Shown piece after piece: positions 47,987-59,905 of a stretch of 64,000 nt of DNA (position 1 is its first letter; every line of letters starts with the position of its first letter). The stretch comes from Atrina japonica (taxonomy: Eukaryota > Mollusca > Bivalvia > Pterioida > Pinnidae): assembly GCA_030159075.1 (NCBI GenBank), contig BROG01000367.1:310001-374000 (forward strand), given 5' to 3'. Position numbers and translations under genes: made by a program. The notes beneath the pieces were generated by a model. It saw nothing but the letters and a program-made list of their open reading frames with translations, ran no database searches and was not told the origin of the DNA.

Positions 47987-49720
47987 ATAAATAATACATA
48001 GGTAAACCTATGGGGAGGGCGAAGGCATTCATCAACAGTTTTACATGTTCAGTTAATACCTTTGGAGATTCCGTCGTGTTGCCCCAGAATCACCAAAGGG
48101 ATTAATATTCAGTGTTTTTATCACGTAAATGTCCCGGTCATTCACTCATTGTTTTGAATAAAATATTGAGTGGCTGACTGTTTCCTTGGTGCTAAAACTT
48201 AAATAGAATCTATGTGGTATTTATTAGTCATGAATTAAATGCACAAACATGTTTTTATGCCATATATTTTTCTCTATCCCAGCGTATCCATCATTTCGTG
48301 CATTTCACATTACCAGAATAATGGAGGCGCTTCGTGATCGGGATCGATGTAAAACCCTAGTCGTTAGGCTTAGTCTCGGTCTACAAAACGTTTCTTAGTG
48401 TGGCAGTTTATTACTTCGTTTGCAATGCACTTTTAAGCAATGACTTTGCATTTCCGACATTTTGTTTATGTCACGCGCAAATTCCCGATGTGAGCAAAAT
48501 TTTTGCCATTAGTAGTACGGGTCCCCGGATGTAGTAGGAATAAATATGTGAGCTTCTCTACATATATGAGGGCTTCGCCCTCTATTAACCAATCATATAA
48601 TTTTATTACGATTGATGAACCAATCAAACGGTATTATTTATTTACCGTCTGATTTTGTCATAATCCTGTAATATTCATTCTTATCCGTCATCAGTCAGTA
48701 TAAATATTTAGACGCACAGTTTTCCCTGGTCTTCAGATAGATTTCTTGGTACGTTAAACACGGTAACATTTTTTAGTAAAGTTTTATTTTAGGTTTTCAG
48801 TTTTAGTTTGTCTATCCATTTTGTTTGTGATATATGTTGCATTTGGAAATGATTTACTGATTATTTTGTTTGTAGCTCAAACTATTTACTTTGATATTTT
48901 CTCCAGTGAAGTTTACATATTAGAAATGTAGATTTTATTATTTATTTAAAACCTTTATTTGATTTTCTCTATTTTTGTTTATATACGGACGAACTAGCAA
49001 AAGCTATATGTCTGTAACCTTTCTCTTTTATGACGACTGATAGTTGATTAAATCAACGAAAGGTCATTTATTATTTCTTTTGCCGTTTTATAGAGGGCGA
49101 AGCCCTCATATATGTAGAGAAGCTCACATTTTTTATTCCTACTACATCCGGGGACTCGTACTACTAATGGTAAAAATTCTGCTCACATCGGGAATTTGCG
49201 CGTGACATAAACAAAATGTCGGAAATGCGAAGTCATTACTTAAAAGCGCATTGCAAACCAAGTAATAAACTACCACACTAAGAAACGTTTTGTAGACCGA
49301 GATTTTCCCATAACGACTAGGGTTGTACATCGAACCCGATCACGAAGCGCCTCCATTTTTCTGGTAGTGTGAACTGCACGAAATGATGGATACGCTGGGA
49401 TAGAGAAAAATATATAGCATAAAAACATGTTTGTGCATTTAATTCATGACTAATACCACATAGATTCTATTTAAGTTTTAGCACGAAGGAAACAGTCAGC
49501 CACTCAATATTTTATTTAAAAAGTAATAAAACAATGAGTGAATGACCGGGACATTTACGAGATAAAAACACTGTCACTGAATATTAATCTCTTTGGTGAT
49601 TCTGTCGTGTTGCCCCCGGCAGGGGGCAACACGACGGAATGTCCAAAGGGATTAACTGAACATGTAAACTGTTGATGAATGCCTTCGCCCTCTCCATAGG
49701 TTTACCTATGTATTATTTAT
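47987..49720. mobile_element. Large foldback element, arms about 600 bp
   Basis: Left arm 47987-48584 and right arm 49091-49720 are reverse complements with scattered differences; the loop is 48585-49090. Outer ends: 'aatacataggtaaaccta' and its complement. Inner ends: the mini-hairpin gagggc-ttc-gccctc. The loop has two CCAAT boxes (48587-48640) and a TATAAATA near 48701, so it may carry a promoter. No protein is encoded. A transcript through it would form long double-stranded RNA. Confidence 0.85.
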
Positions 49721-49867
49721 ATTATTTTATTTTACCAAAACAATCTTAGATTTAAGTAGATTTTTTATACTTAAGCTAGGGTTTAAACCAGTTATAAGAG
49801 TATTGATTTTTCTTCACGTTAATAAGTTATTATCAACGTTTTATAAGTATCAAAGTTATCCCCCTTT

Positions 49868-50155
49868 AGTGTTTCAAACAAGTTACCTGTTTATACAGTA
49901 ACACTTGCTGTTAGGTAAACACGTCAAAAGTTATAAATAATTATATGGCTTAATTTGTTCCATTTATCTTTAGTATTCCAAACTAGTTACTCGTTTTCTG
50001 TTAGGTGAACAAGTCGACAGTTATAAATAACTATGACTTGGTTAATATCATTTCTTTTACTTCATAGTTTCAATCAAGTTACCTGTTTACACAGTAAAAC
50101 TTGTTGTTAGGTTAACAAGTTGAAAGTTATGAATAACTATAACTTGTATTCAGTA
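49868..50155. repeat. Degenerate tandem repeat, period about 95-105 bp, 3 copies
   Basis: 'gtttcaa(a/t)caagttacctg', 'ttgttaggt(a/t)aacaagt' and 'agttataaataacta' blocks recur near 49868, 49973 and 50067. The remainder of 49721-51340 shows no gene. Confidence 0.65.
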
Positions 50156-51341
50156 ATTAGTTAGGTCGGGGAGTTTTCTTTATCAAAGTCTGTTTTATGG
50201 TATAACTTTGAGTACTATCATTAAATTTGAAACATTTTGAGTCAAGTGTAATCAATAATTATTCGTCACAATCAAATTAGATTAGTCAAATGGTGTGAAT
50301 GTATATGTGAGTGAGTGAATTGTAAATTCCATCAATATTATTCATTTATTTATTTACTGTTAATAAAATCATCAGTTAATGTTGATAATCTTTTGTCTTA
50401 TTGAATATTCGGTGAACGGTACAAAGTTATATGGTGTTTAGAGGTTTACTCATCAAATCTTTAAGTATGTATGTAGTACTGGCTGTACTGTTACATAACA
50501 CAATGGTTTCATGATTTTTACACATTTTCCGAAAAAAATATTCCTAGGTAAGCTTATTCTGCTTTAACATTAATTAATTAATACTTTATTATGTCAATAG
50601 AGCAAGTTATTTATTGATTTGGGTGTGTCTAAATTTGATCATAGAGGTAAAGTCGACATCAATGTTAAATTCATTTGGCATTCAAGAATAACATTTTCCA
50701 ATATTCTGAAATGTTTTACTATAAGTCTAGAAATATGTAAATTGTTTCAGAATGTTATTTATGGAATACACACTGATTATACTCCACTGTTCCGATTTGA
50801 TATACAATGAATTTTGCTAATACTAGTCATTTTATGACTTATTCTATATTGGAAATAATTTAGGTTTATCTTATCTGTAAAAGGACTTTATCAGTTTATT
50901 TTGTTTATATCACCAAATTGCTCCAGGAGGAAAATTGAGATCTCTTTTCCAGTTCTTTTCATTTTATATAAGCTGAATTATTAAATGTACATATATTATA
51001 AATATCTTTAACACCTTGAGTAGGCCATCTTTTCATAAAATCAACCATTATGGTCTGTGTATACATGTACAAGATATGTCTGTTATTCCAGTTATCTCCC
51101 TTACGCAGTGTACCATATACATTATATATGTACATGTATATACCATAGTACAGAATGAAAACTGGATGTAATCTAAAGTTATCACAGAATTCAGAATTGC
51201 TTAAAAAATACTCTCCATTTTCATCAAATAAATCGTACAAATACACCCTTACCGCATTACCATTGTTTGCAATAAACAATATTACAACTTAATGTAATTC
51301 TAATTTGATCATTGGATCATATTGAATAGAAATGGTTATGA

Positions 51342-51342
<1 letters not shown>

Positions 51343-51410
<68 letters not shown>

Positions 51411-51420
51411 CACACACACA
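51343..51420. repeat. (CA)n microsatellite
   Basis: About 75 bp of CA with one interruption. The following 51421-52490 holds nothing that I recognise. Confidence 0.95.
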
Positions 51421-52494
51421 TTTTACTTTTGGTGTTAGATTTTTATTCTTTCATTGTTCTAATTGACCTATCGCCAAATGTCTGACACGTCATTCGATTG
51501 TGACGTCAAAATCGCACATATGCTTGACAGGCCATCATCCAGGATATCATCCAGTTTTAACAGCACTTTATATCAACCTGACTAGGAACAACTTGGTTAT
51601 TAGCTCGAGGTTGCATGTCCGTCCACAAAAATCACAAACTATGGATTAATGTCAGTCTTCATCTGTTTACGTTGGTGGGTAATATGTCATACACTGATCG
51701 TTGTGGAAAATGTATCATATGTAGTTCCGTCCTGTATAGTTCAGTTCACTTTTCTTTTTGATATCTCCATTCTAGTCCATGACAGCCCTTGACCTCCCCA
51801 TATATAGCTCTCCCCATATATAGCTCTTGCTCTCCACAGCAATCTATTTTATTAATTTCAGTATCGCCAACATGAATGCTATTTGTACAGTATTCTCTAT
51901 ATGATATTCAAAACCTTATCCGTCCTACGACGGTTGTTCCCAACTCCCAACTTTTCAACCCTAAAAAAACCCAAATTAGGGTCCTGAGCATGACGAATAC
52001 TTTGGAAATGTTCAAGGTTTCTTGGTTATTCATTGTCATTTGAAATACATATACTAAATGAAGATTACCAGTAAAGAGTTTAGTAATGATATTACCCTAA
52101 ATTCAAGATCAAAATAATTATTTAAAAAATATATATATATATAGCACATGTCAGTAGATGGCTATGAGCTATACGGCTCATGACCTTGAACTCATGGCCT
52201 TGATGTGTGCAATGATAGAGATATTATGATAACCCATATCTGCCATCGATTTACTGCTACCCCAACAACAATCGGCTCAGATATTATACGTGTTAACAGC
52301 AGCATAGGTTTAACGCATCAAGTTAATAATCGATAGCGTCAATTGTCAGTTTCATCTTTGACATAGTTTCCGTTCAGACGAACAGAAAAGTGGTGATGAT
52401 TGATTATCAAGGACTCTAGTTGTTGCTGAAGATGATTAATGCAAAATTCAAATGAATCTGTCCAGTTCATCTGTAATTTGACCAGTGCTGCACC

Positions 52495-53137
52495 TGTAAC
52501 ACTATGAGGTACGGGAGGAAAATACTTTAAGTAAAAGAAAATATTAACTTGTAAATAAATATAAACTGATAATAAAATTGGTGTGCCCTGTTATAAATCG
52601 TAACGTGTATTTAGTGAGAAATACGGGCAGCTGATTTAGTTACACAATGAAATTCATGTTTCGGACAAACAACTTGTCAACACATAGCGTCGAAAACAAA
52701 TATAGAAATGACATTTCGGCAATTGTTGCAGCTGCAAGGTTAAATAGGTCAATATCTGTCATCGTCATCCTTAGTAAACAAGTTTTGATTGTAATGTTAA
52801 ATAATATAATGTACTAAAATTGTACTAATTTTGATGGTGTAAAAAGGTTACGGAAGGTGAAACTTTGACAGATTTTGATATGCACAGCGCCAGTATTTCT
52901 CAGGTTCTTTGTTGATCAGAATGCGAGAGAAACTTCTAGAATTCTGGTGTTCTATTTTGTTCGCAATTGACCTTCGTATATAAGCACCAGGGTTTTAGAA
53001 GGTAAGAGAGACCGAAAGAGAGAGATCGCCATTTTTGACACATGCTACTGTCGCCTGTATGTGTTATTGATGCCACACTTGCTGTTCAATAAAATCTATG
53101 CGATCACGAGCTGTTTATTGATTCTTAGTGGGTTACA
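52495..53137 (+). repeat. 5' LTR (643 bp)
   Basis: Starts TGTAAC and ends GTTACA. It contains a TATA box ('gtatataagc', near 52977) followed about 100 bp later by a polyadenylation signal ('caataaaatc', near 53086), a U3-R-U5-like order. Nearly identical to 53557-54197. Confidence 0.92.
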
Positions 53138-53556
53138 AGAATCGATTTGGTGCCGTGACCTGGATATTAAGGTAAGACTTTTACTTTTCTCAGTACTCTT
53201 TTAATTTTGACCACAATTTGGAATACTTTTTCTTTTTGACAAAGTCTAAAACTTTAGCTATCTACTTTTTAGTCAAACATTATATATTTTATATTTTAAA
53301 TCATATTTTGATTATTTTAATATACCAAAAACTCAAATACAGTGTATATATTATGAATTGATTATGATTTTATTGTATGCCTGCATGGTAGAATTGAAAT
53401 GTAAAAATATGTTTCATGTATGTGATGGTATAAATTAAAATGCATCCAGGTCACACCAATGGGAAAATTCAAAATTAAATTTTCTTTTGGAAAAGTATTT
53501 ATAGAAAAGAACGAAATTTGTACAGTGAGTAAAAATTTCGGATGGATAGGGACGAA

Positions 53557-54197
53557 TGTAACTCTATGAGGTACGGGAGGAAAATACTTTAAGTAAAAAA
53601 AAATATTAACTTGTAAATAAATATAAACTGATAATAAAATTGGTGTGCCCTGTTATAAATCGTAACGTGTATTTAGTGAGAAATACGGGCAGCTGATTTA
53701 GTTACACAATGAAATTCATGTTTCGGACAAACAACTTGTCAACACATAGCGTCGAAAACAAATATAGAAATGAAATTTCGGCAATTGTTGCAGCTGCAAG
53801 GTTAAATAGGTCAATATCTGTCATCGTCATCATTAGTAAACAAGTTTTGATTGTAATGTTAAATAATATAATGTACTAAAATTGTACTAATTTTGATGGT
53901 GTAAAACGGTTACGGAAGGTGAAACTTTGACAGATTTTGATATGCACAGCGCCAGTATTTCTCAGGTTCTTTGTTGATCAGAATGCGAGAGAAACTTCTA
54001 GAATTCTGGTGTTCTATTTTGTTCGCAATTGACCTTCGTATATAAGCACCAGGGTTTTAGAAGGTAAGAGAGACCGAGAGAGAGACCGCCATTTTTGACA
54101 CAAGCTACTGTCGCCTGTATGTGTTATTGATGCCACACTTGCTGTTCAATAAAATCTATACAATCACGAGCTGTTTATTGATTCTTAGTGGGTTACA
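53557..54197 (+). repeat. 3' LTR (641 bp)
   Basis: Same ends and internal signals as the 5' LTR; it differs by a handful of substitutions and a 2-bp length change in the GA-rich tract near 54072-54085. The preceding 'ggatggataggga' may serve as a weak polypurine tract. Confidence 0.92.
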
Positions 54198-54201
54198 CAC
54201 C

Positions 54202-55055
54202 TTACATTGAATGTATAACTGTATGACAATTATAATATAATTATATTATAACCTGTCTGTGTAATTACTTTATTGTCTCCTCACTCGAGGGTGAAAAACT
54301 GAAAAATGATAAATTATACATTGTCTTACAAAATAATTCAAATACATTGTTTGAAATCAGTCTGATATATAATAGAGACAGTTCTAGAGCAGTTCAGTAT
54401 AAGAATCAATATTTCTTACTATGCCATTTATCAAATAAATGTTAAAAGGATGCTACAATCTATCAATATTGCAAATTAATTTGAATTAAGCAAGTGTTCC
54501 AATGTCAATGAGGAAATTCATGTTTCATAAACACTTGCCAAGGGTGTAGGATTGACAGAGCAATGTGCGTTGCAATATGTATCCCTGCGTAAATCTATAT
54601 GTAATGATACATCCACATTATGCCTCAATCTATGTGCCCATAAATTTCCAGACGGAACATACAGAAAAGTACTTATTTGCATCAGTAAATTAGAGGTTAT
54701 GCTATCTAAGCATTTAAAAATGTATATAATGACATAAATGAGACAAACTACTCACTCTTTGCTGAGTCAAACTTGCAGTAAAAACTTTTAATATTTCAAT
54801 GAACGCTGCAATAAGCAGACATCGGAACAGAGCATCAACATAAATATTAAAACCTAAAACGGGGCAAGTTCTTTCCGACACACTATTAGTTTGGGAGATC
54901 CAAAGAACTATAAACCCAACAATTAGATTTTGGTTCAGTTATATAAGCAAATGTTACCAAACTTAAGGGATTTACCCCATTCAAATCTGAGAGTAAGGAT
55001 GGTACCATAGCAAGGAAGATGACCATCGGCTACATAAAGATACATAAAGATATAA
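54202..55055. other. Intergenic, no gene seen
   Basis: AT-rich. The 61-codon frame at 54552 has no recognisable content. Confidence 0.5.
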
Positions 55056-55119
55056 TCATTTGACATCTTGTACTGATAATGATATGAAAAAAATCTCAGA
55101 TACCAAATTATAAATCTTT

Positions 55120-55325
55120 ACGGTGTCGAGGATATAGATACAAATCTGATCAAAATGGGCAAACACAGACCTCTTCAAACCAAGAGGTGGGATCATCTGC
55201 CATGGAGGAGTAAGCATCCCCTGTCGACCGGTCACATCCGCCGTGCGTTCACAGTCAAATCCAAATAAAATACGCCTGGAGCGAATCCTCGTCACAATTG
55301 GTGCAGACGTCTCAACAAACTGACT
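55120..55325 (-). mobile_element. Retroelement 3'-tail fragment, inverted
   Basis: The minus strand carries 'aggggatgcttactcctcca' and 'ccgtgtttgcccat'-like blocks, as found after both reverse transcriptase fragments at 57600-57800 and 58595-58790. It is the same tail in opposite orientation. Confidence 0.7.
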
Positions 55326-55699
55326 AAGTACTAGAATATCTATCGATACATACAGACAAGGGATAACCGGAGATATAATGCAAACAATTTAGGTAGATCT
55401 ATAGATAGATTCGTTTGAATCGAAAGGAATGAAGATATTGAAAATAACATTTTTATTTGCAAAAAGGTGCATTCTAAATAAATCACATAAACAAAAAACA
55501 TCAAAACTTAAAATATTAATCAGCGCATATCACTTAAGCCGTTATGGCCAACCCATACCAACTGAGATACGAATTGCAAAAGTAGGAGATGATGACTATT
55601 GTACTCTTCATGTTATTGGGAAGTTTGGGATTCTGTTATGAATTTACAGTGACCTAGGAGCCCAGTTTGAAATTAAAGAGATCAAACGGTTCTATTGCT

Positions 55700-56680
55700 T
55701 CACCAGAGCACTTGAACTGTCTGCTGGTACAAGTGGTTTCATTGCTTCACAAAGACACTTGAAAAATCTACTGGTATTAGTGGTTCTATTGTTGCATCAG
55801 AACATTTGAAATGTCTACTAGTAGTAGGTTTTACTGCTGAAATGTCTACTGGTACAAGTGGTTCTATTGCTGAAATGTCTACTGGTACATGTGGTTCTGT
55901 TGCTGAAATGTCTACTGGTACATGTGGTTTTATTGCTGAAATGTCTACTGGTACATGTGGTTCTATTGCTGGAATGTCTACTGGTACAAGTGGTTCTATT
56001 GCTGAATGTATACTGGTACAAGTGGTTTTATTGCTGAAATGTCTACTGGTACAAGTGGTTCTATTGCTGAATGTATACTGGTACAAGTGGTTTTATTGCT
56101 GAAATGTCTACTGGTACATGTGGTTTTATTGATGAAATGTCTACTGGTACAAGTGGTTTTATTGCTGAAATGTCTACTGGTACAAGTGGTTCTATTGCTG
56201 AAATGTCTACTGGTACAAGTGGTTCTTTTGCTGAAAAGACTAGTGGTACAATTGTTTTTATTGCTGCACGAAAACACTTGAAAAGTCTACCGATACAAGT
56301 GGTTCTATTACTGCAAGAAAGCACTTGAAAAGTCTAGTGGTACAAGCTTTTATTGCTACACAAATAACACTTTTAAAGTCTACTTGTACAAGTGCTTTTA
56401 TTGCCGCACAAGAACACTTTAAAAGTCTACTGGTACAAATGCTTTTATAGCTGCATGAAAGCACTTGAAAAGTCTATTGATACAAGTGCTTTTATTTCTA
56501 CACAAGAACGCTTTAAATGTCTACTGGTACAAAAGCTTTTATAGTTGCACGAAAGCACTTGAAATGTCTATTGGTACAAGTGCTTTCATTTCTACACAAG
56601 AACACTTTAAAAGCCTACTGGGTCAAGTGGTTCTACAGCTCTATCAGAACACTTGCAGATTCTACTGATACAAGTGGCTC
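55700..56680. repeat. 33-bp minisatellite grading into a longer unit
   Basis: 55830-56240: about 13 copies of a 33-bp unit ('gaaatgtctactggtacaag' + 'tggttctattgct'), some with a 3-bp deletion. From 56240 the unit lengthens to about 60 bp by adding 'gcacgaaaacacttgaaaag'. Frames stay open on both strands because 33 is a multiple of three. The repeat abuts the reverse transcriptase remnant. Confidence 0.88.
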
Positions 56681-56689
56681 TGTTAATTC

Positions 56690-57620
56690 TAAACAGCTTT
56701 TAGAAAATTTGAAGGCACACAATTTTTCTTGAATTCACATTATAAAAACTTATGACTTCTCTACTCTTTACACTACTATTCCACATAAAAAATTAAAAGA
56801 AAGACTTTTCAGATCATACACAACTGTTTTTTTTCACTAAAGGTGGTACCCGAAAATTTAGTGATTGGCTATCAGGATACTTATTTCGTCAAACACCACT
56901 CTGATTCTACACATAAATATACTGAAGTTGATATAAACAACATGCTGGAATTTCTAATAGACAATATATTTATAATGTTCGGAGACGTGGTCTTTCAACA
57001 AACTGTCGGCATTCCTATGGGAACCAATTGTGCTCCTTTATTGGCCGACCTGTTCCTTTATTCATACGAAGCAGACTTCATTCAGAAACTTCTGAATCAA
57101 AAGAAGAAAAAGTTAGCGGTGTCCTTTAATTTGACATTTAGATATATCGACGACGTTTTGTCAATTAATAATGACAATTTTCATACATATGTCAATACGA
57201 TATATCCCCGTGAACTAGAAATTAAAGATACAACAGAATCAACCACACACGCTTCATACTTAGACATTTTACCTAATATAAACACAGACGGAAAATTAGC
57301 AACTAAGCTATACGATAAACGCGACGATTTCGGCTTTCCCATCGTAAATTTTCCACATTTAAGTAGTAATATCCCTCAGTCACCCGCATATGGAATTTAT
57401 ATTTCACAAATGATCCGAAATGCCAGGGTGTGTACAACATATACAGAGGTAAACTACTCACTGACAAATTATTGACACAGGGATATCGAAAACCGCGTTT
57501 AATGTCAACGTTCCACAAATTTTATGGTCGGTATAATAGTCTTGTTTGCGACTACTCTGTTTCACTAAGTGAAATGTTGAATTGCCTTTTCGTTGGCGGT
57601 TGTTGAGAGGTCTGTACCAA
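56690..57620 (+). pseudogene. Penelope-like reverse transcriptase, broken copy 1
   Basis: Reverse transcriptase motifs in order: TYDFSTLYTTIPH near 56746 (motif A), GIPMGTNCAPLLADLF near 57010 (motif B), RYIDDVLS near 57142 (motif C, YIDD), then a conserved SYLDI segment. The frame 56843-57475 is intact, but the upstream motif A lies in another frame, and a shift near 57458 separates the C-terminal TDKLLTQGYRK part. The YIDD box and segment order fit Penelope-like elements; confirmation needs a tree. It is followed by the common 3' tail. Confidence 0.8.
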
Positions 57621-57810
57621 TTGTGACGAGGATACACTCCTCAGGTATTTCATTGGACTTGACATTGGACTCACGGCGGGTGTGGTCGGTCGACAGGGGA
57701 TGCTTACTCCTCCATGGCACCTGATCCTACCTCTTGGTTTCCACAGGTCCGTGTTTGTCCATTTTTACCGGATTTGTATCTATGTCCTGGGCATTCTATT
57801 AAATTATACT
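57600..57810 (+). mobile_element. Retroelement 3' tail, copy 1
   Basis: Contains 'accaattgtgacgaggat', 'ggactcacggcgggtgtgg' and 'ggggatgcttactcctccat'. Shared with 58595-58790 (same strand) and 55120-55325 (opposite strand). Short frames through it are not genes. Confidence 0.75.
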
Positions 57811-57944
57811 TTGGTATCTGAGATTTTTTATATAAGATACAAGAAAAACGAGAATATGTACAAGAACAAAAGCAACAAGTAGTAAGAGCAAGATTGTGAA
57901 AATACATACTTTGCATCAAGGACGAAATGTGACTCTAAATGGAT

Positions 57945-58560
57945 ACAAAAGCGGAATTAAATTGTCTTGCTTCTACACATAAATACACTGAGGTTGATAT
58001 AAAAAAGATGCCGGAATTTCTATTCGACAATATATTTGTAATGTTCAGAGACGTAGTCTTTCAACAAACGGTTTCTTTGGGAACAAATTGTGCCCCTTTA
58101 TTGGCTGACCTGTTCCTTTATTCATACGAAGCAAACATCATTCAGAAACTGCTGAATCAAAAGAAAAAAAAAGTTAGCGGTGTGTTTTAATTTGACATTT
58201 AGATATATCGACGACGTATTGTCAAATAGTAATGACAGTTTATATATATATGTCAATGCGATATATCCCAGCGAACTAGAAATTAAAGATACAACAGAAG
58301 CAAGCACACACGCTTCATACTTAGATATTTTACTTGCTATAGACACAGACGAGAAATTAACAACTAGGCTATACGACAAACGCGACCGACGATTTTGGCT
58401 TTCTCATTGTAAATTTTCCACATTTGAGTAGGTAGCAATATCCAACAATCACCTGCATATGGTGTTTATATTTCACAAATGATCCGATATGTCAGGATGT
58501 AATCAACATATGACGATTTCTTATACAAATGTTAACTATGTTTGCGATTACTCTGTTCCA
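57945..58560 (+). pseudogene. Penelope-like reverse transcriptase, broken copy 2
   Basis: Same segment as copy 1, with LGTNCAPLLADLFLYSYEA near 58077 and RYIDDVLS near 58199, but two residues of motif B are deleted and a frame change falls after the poly-A near 58170. It starts inside the domain, so it is 5'-truncated. Tandem with copy 1, same strand. Confidence 0.78.
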
Positions 58561-58594
58561 CTAAGTGAAATGTTGAGTTGCCTGTTCGATCGCG

Positions 58595-58790
58595 GTTGTT
58601 GATACGTCAGTACCAATTGTGACAAGGATTCGTTTCTCACGTATTTCATTTGGATTTGACTGTGGACTCACGGCTGGTGTTCCGGTTAACAGGGGATGCT
58701 TACTCCTCCATGGCACCTGATCCCACATCTTGATTACCAGAGATCCGTGTTTGTCCAATTTTTACCAGATTTGTATATCTATATATAGAA
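58595..58790 (+). mobile_element. Retroelement 3' tail, copy 2
   Basis: Same blocks as 57600-57810, ending near 'gtttgtccaatttttacc'. Confidence 0.72.
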
Positions 58791-59439
58791 ACACCTGACT
58801 GGATATGTTAATCTAATTACTTCTACTTACTTACCTCAAACAGGTATATTTACAGACCAAGAAAAAAGTTGTATCCGACCCTTTTATCACGAATTGGAAA
58901 ATAAAATATGTTTAAACTAAAAGAAAAAATACTCCACTACAATGCTTTGAGACAAAATTATTGATATCATAAACGAAATAGTGTGTACTGATTGTAATTG
59001 TGACGTGACCAATACTAATTTAAAACTTATTCCCGAGAGTATATATAAACCTAATACCTGGTACCAGTGCCAGCTGATTATGTTATACAAAAGTAATATT
59101 TCGTTCAGATAGCACCATTTAAATTCTAAACTACTCAAAAGTCAAGATATTTATCTTGTTTTATATATACAGTGGATACTCTTAGATGGAATTTGCAAAA
59201 CATTTAGTTTTCTAATTTGGCCTTGTGTGATATTCATTTTCTTTCGGAAATATACATTTATAACAAATTTGAGCTCAACTGAAGAAGTCTTTTTGACAGA
59301 AACGATCATCTAAAGTCTTTTTTTGACTTCTTTCGTAAAACTATAACTATGGTATTGTTAATAATATCCATATATCTTACTCATGCACTTAAATATTCAA
59401 AGTTTTAAACCAACGCTTGATGTTATTAAGTCAAATTTA

Positions 59440-59905
59440 TGTAGTATGTTGCATTGAACCAACATCAATTAATGAAAATGTCTCTACCCTAGTCGACTTA
59501 TTGTTAACAAATAATTTAGATATAATTTTGCCTAACAGTGTTCCCTAACCGTTTTTGGATGTAAGTACGAGCTATGACTGTCCCATTATTGCAATGGTAA
59601 ATAAAAATAAACATGCCCATTCAGTTCATATTAAAACCATCGTTATACGACAAAGGCGTGTCAAATATAGGAATAAACTTTTGCAAATTAATCTAAAGCA
59701 TTAGAAGAAGGAAAATAAATAAGGATAGTATTTTTCGATATTAGAAAAGATTTTGATAGGGTATGGCATAAGCGTCTACTTTTCAAACTTGATAAAAATG
59801 GAATTGAAGGAGATTTATTATTTCGGATAAAAAGTAACTTACCAAATAGAAAACAGGAAGTTATCCTTAAGTTAATGGAAGAAGTACACACTTACAGAGT
59901 ACCAT
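59440..59905 (+). pseudogene. Non-LTR retrotransposon relic (CR1/Jockey-like)
   Basis: In broken frames one reads an endonuclease-end-like stretch near 59485-59600 and then FDIRKDFDRVWHKRLLFKL with DKNGIEG near 59738-59810, the typical start of a LINE reverse transcriptase (F-D-x-x-K-A-F-D-x-V-W-H). Stops and shifts throughout. Dead fragment. Confidence 0.7.

Larger units (their letters stand above)
52495..54197 (+). mobile_element. Short non-autonomous LTR retrotransposon
   Basis: Two direct LTRs bracket only about 419 bp. The target site CACC is duplicated at 52491-52494 and 54198-54201. A primer-binding-site-like 'tggtgccgtgacctgg' begins about 10 bp after the 5' LTR (53147), as in many BEL/Pao and Gypsy elements. 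No gag or pol frame remains, so it must have been moved in trans (TRIM/LARD-like) or be an internal deletion. LTR differences are few, suggesting a fairly recent insertion. Confidence 0.9.

Noticed and set aside
55830..56240. CRISPR-like array
   Set aside because: Repeats are contiguous without unique spacers, and the genome is clearly eukaryotic.
55739..56328. Several overlapping repeat-protein frames on both strands
   Set aside because: They are products of a 33-bp tandem repeat, open in several frames on both strands. No start context or conserved flank supports a gene.
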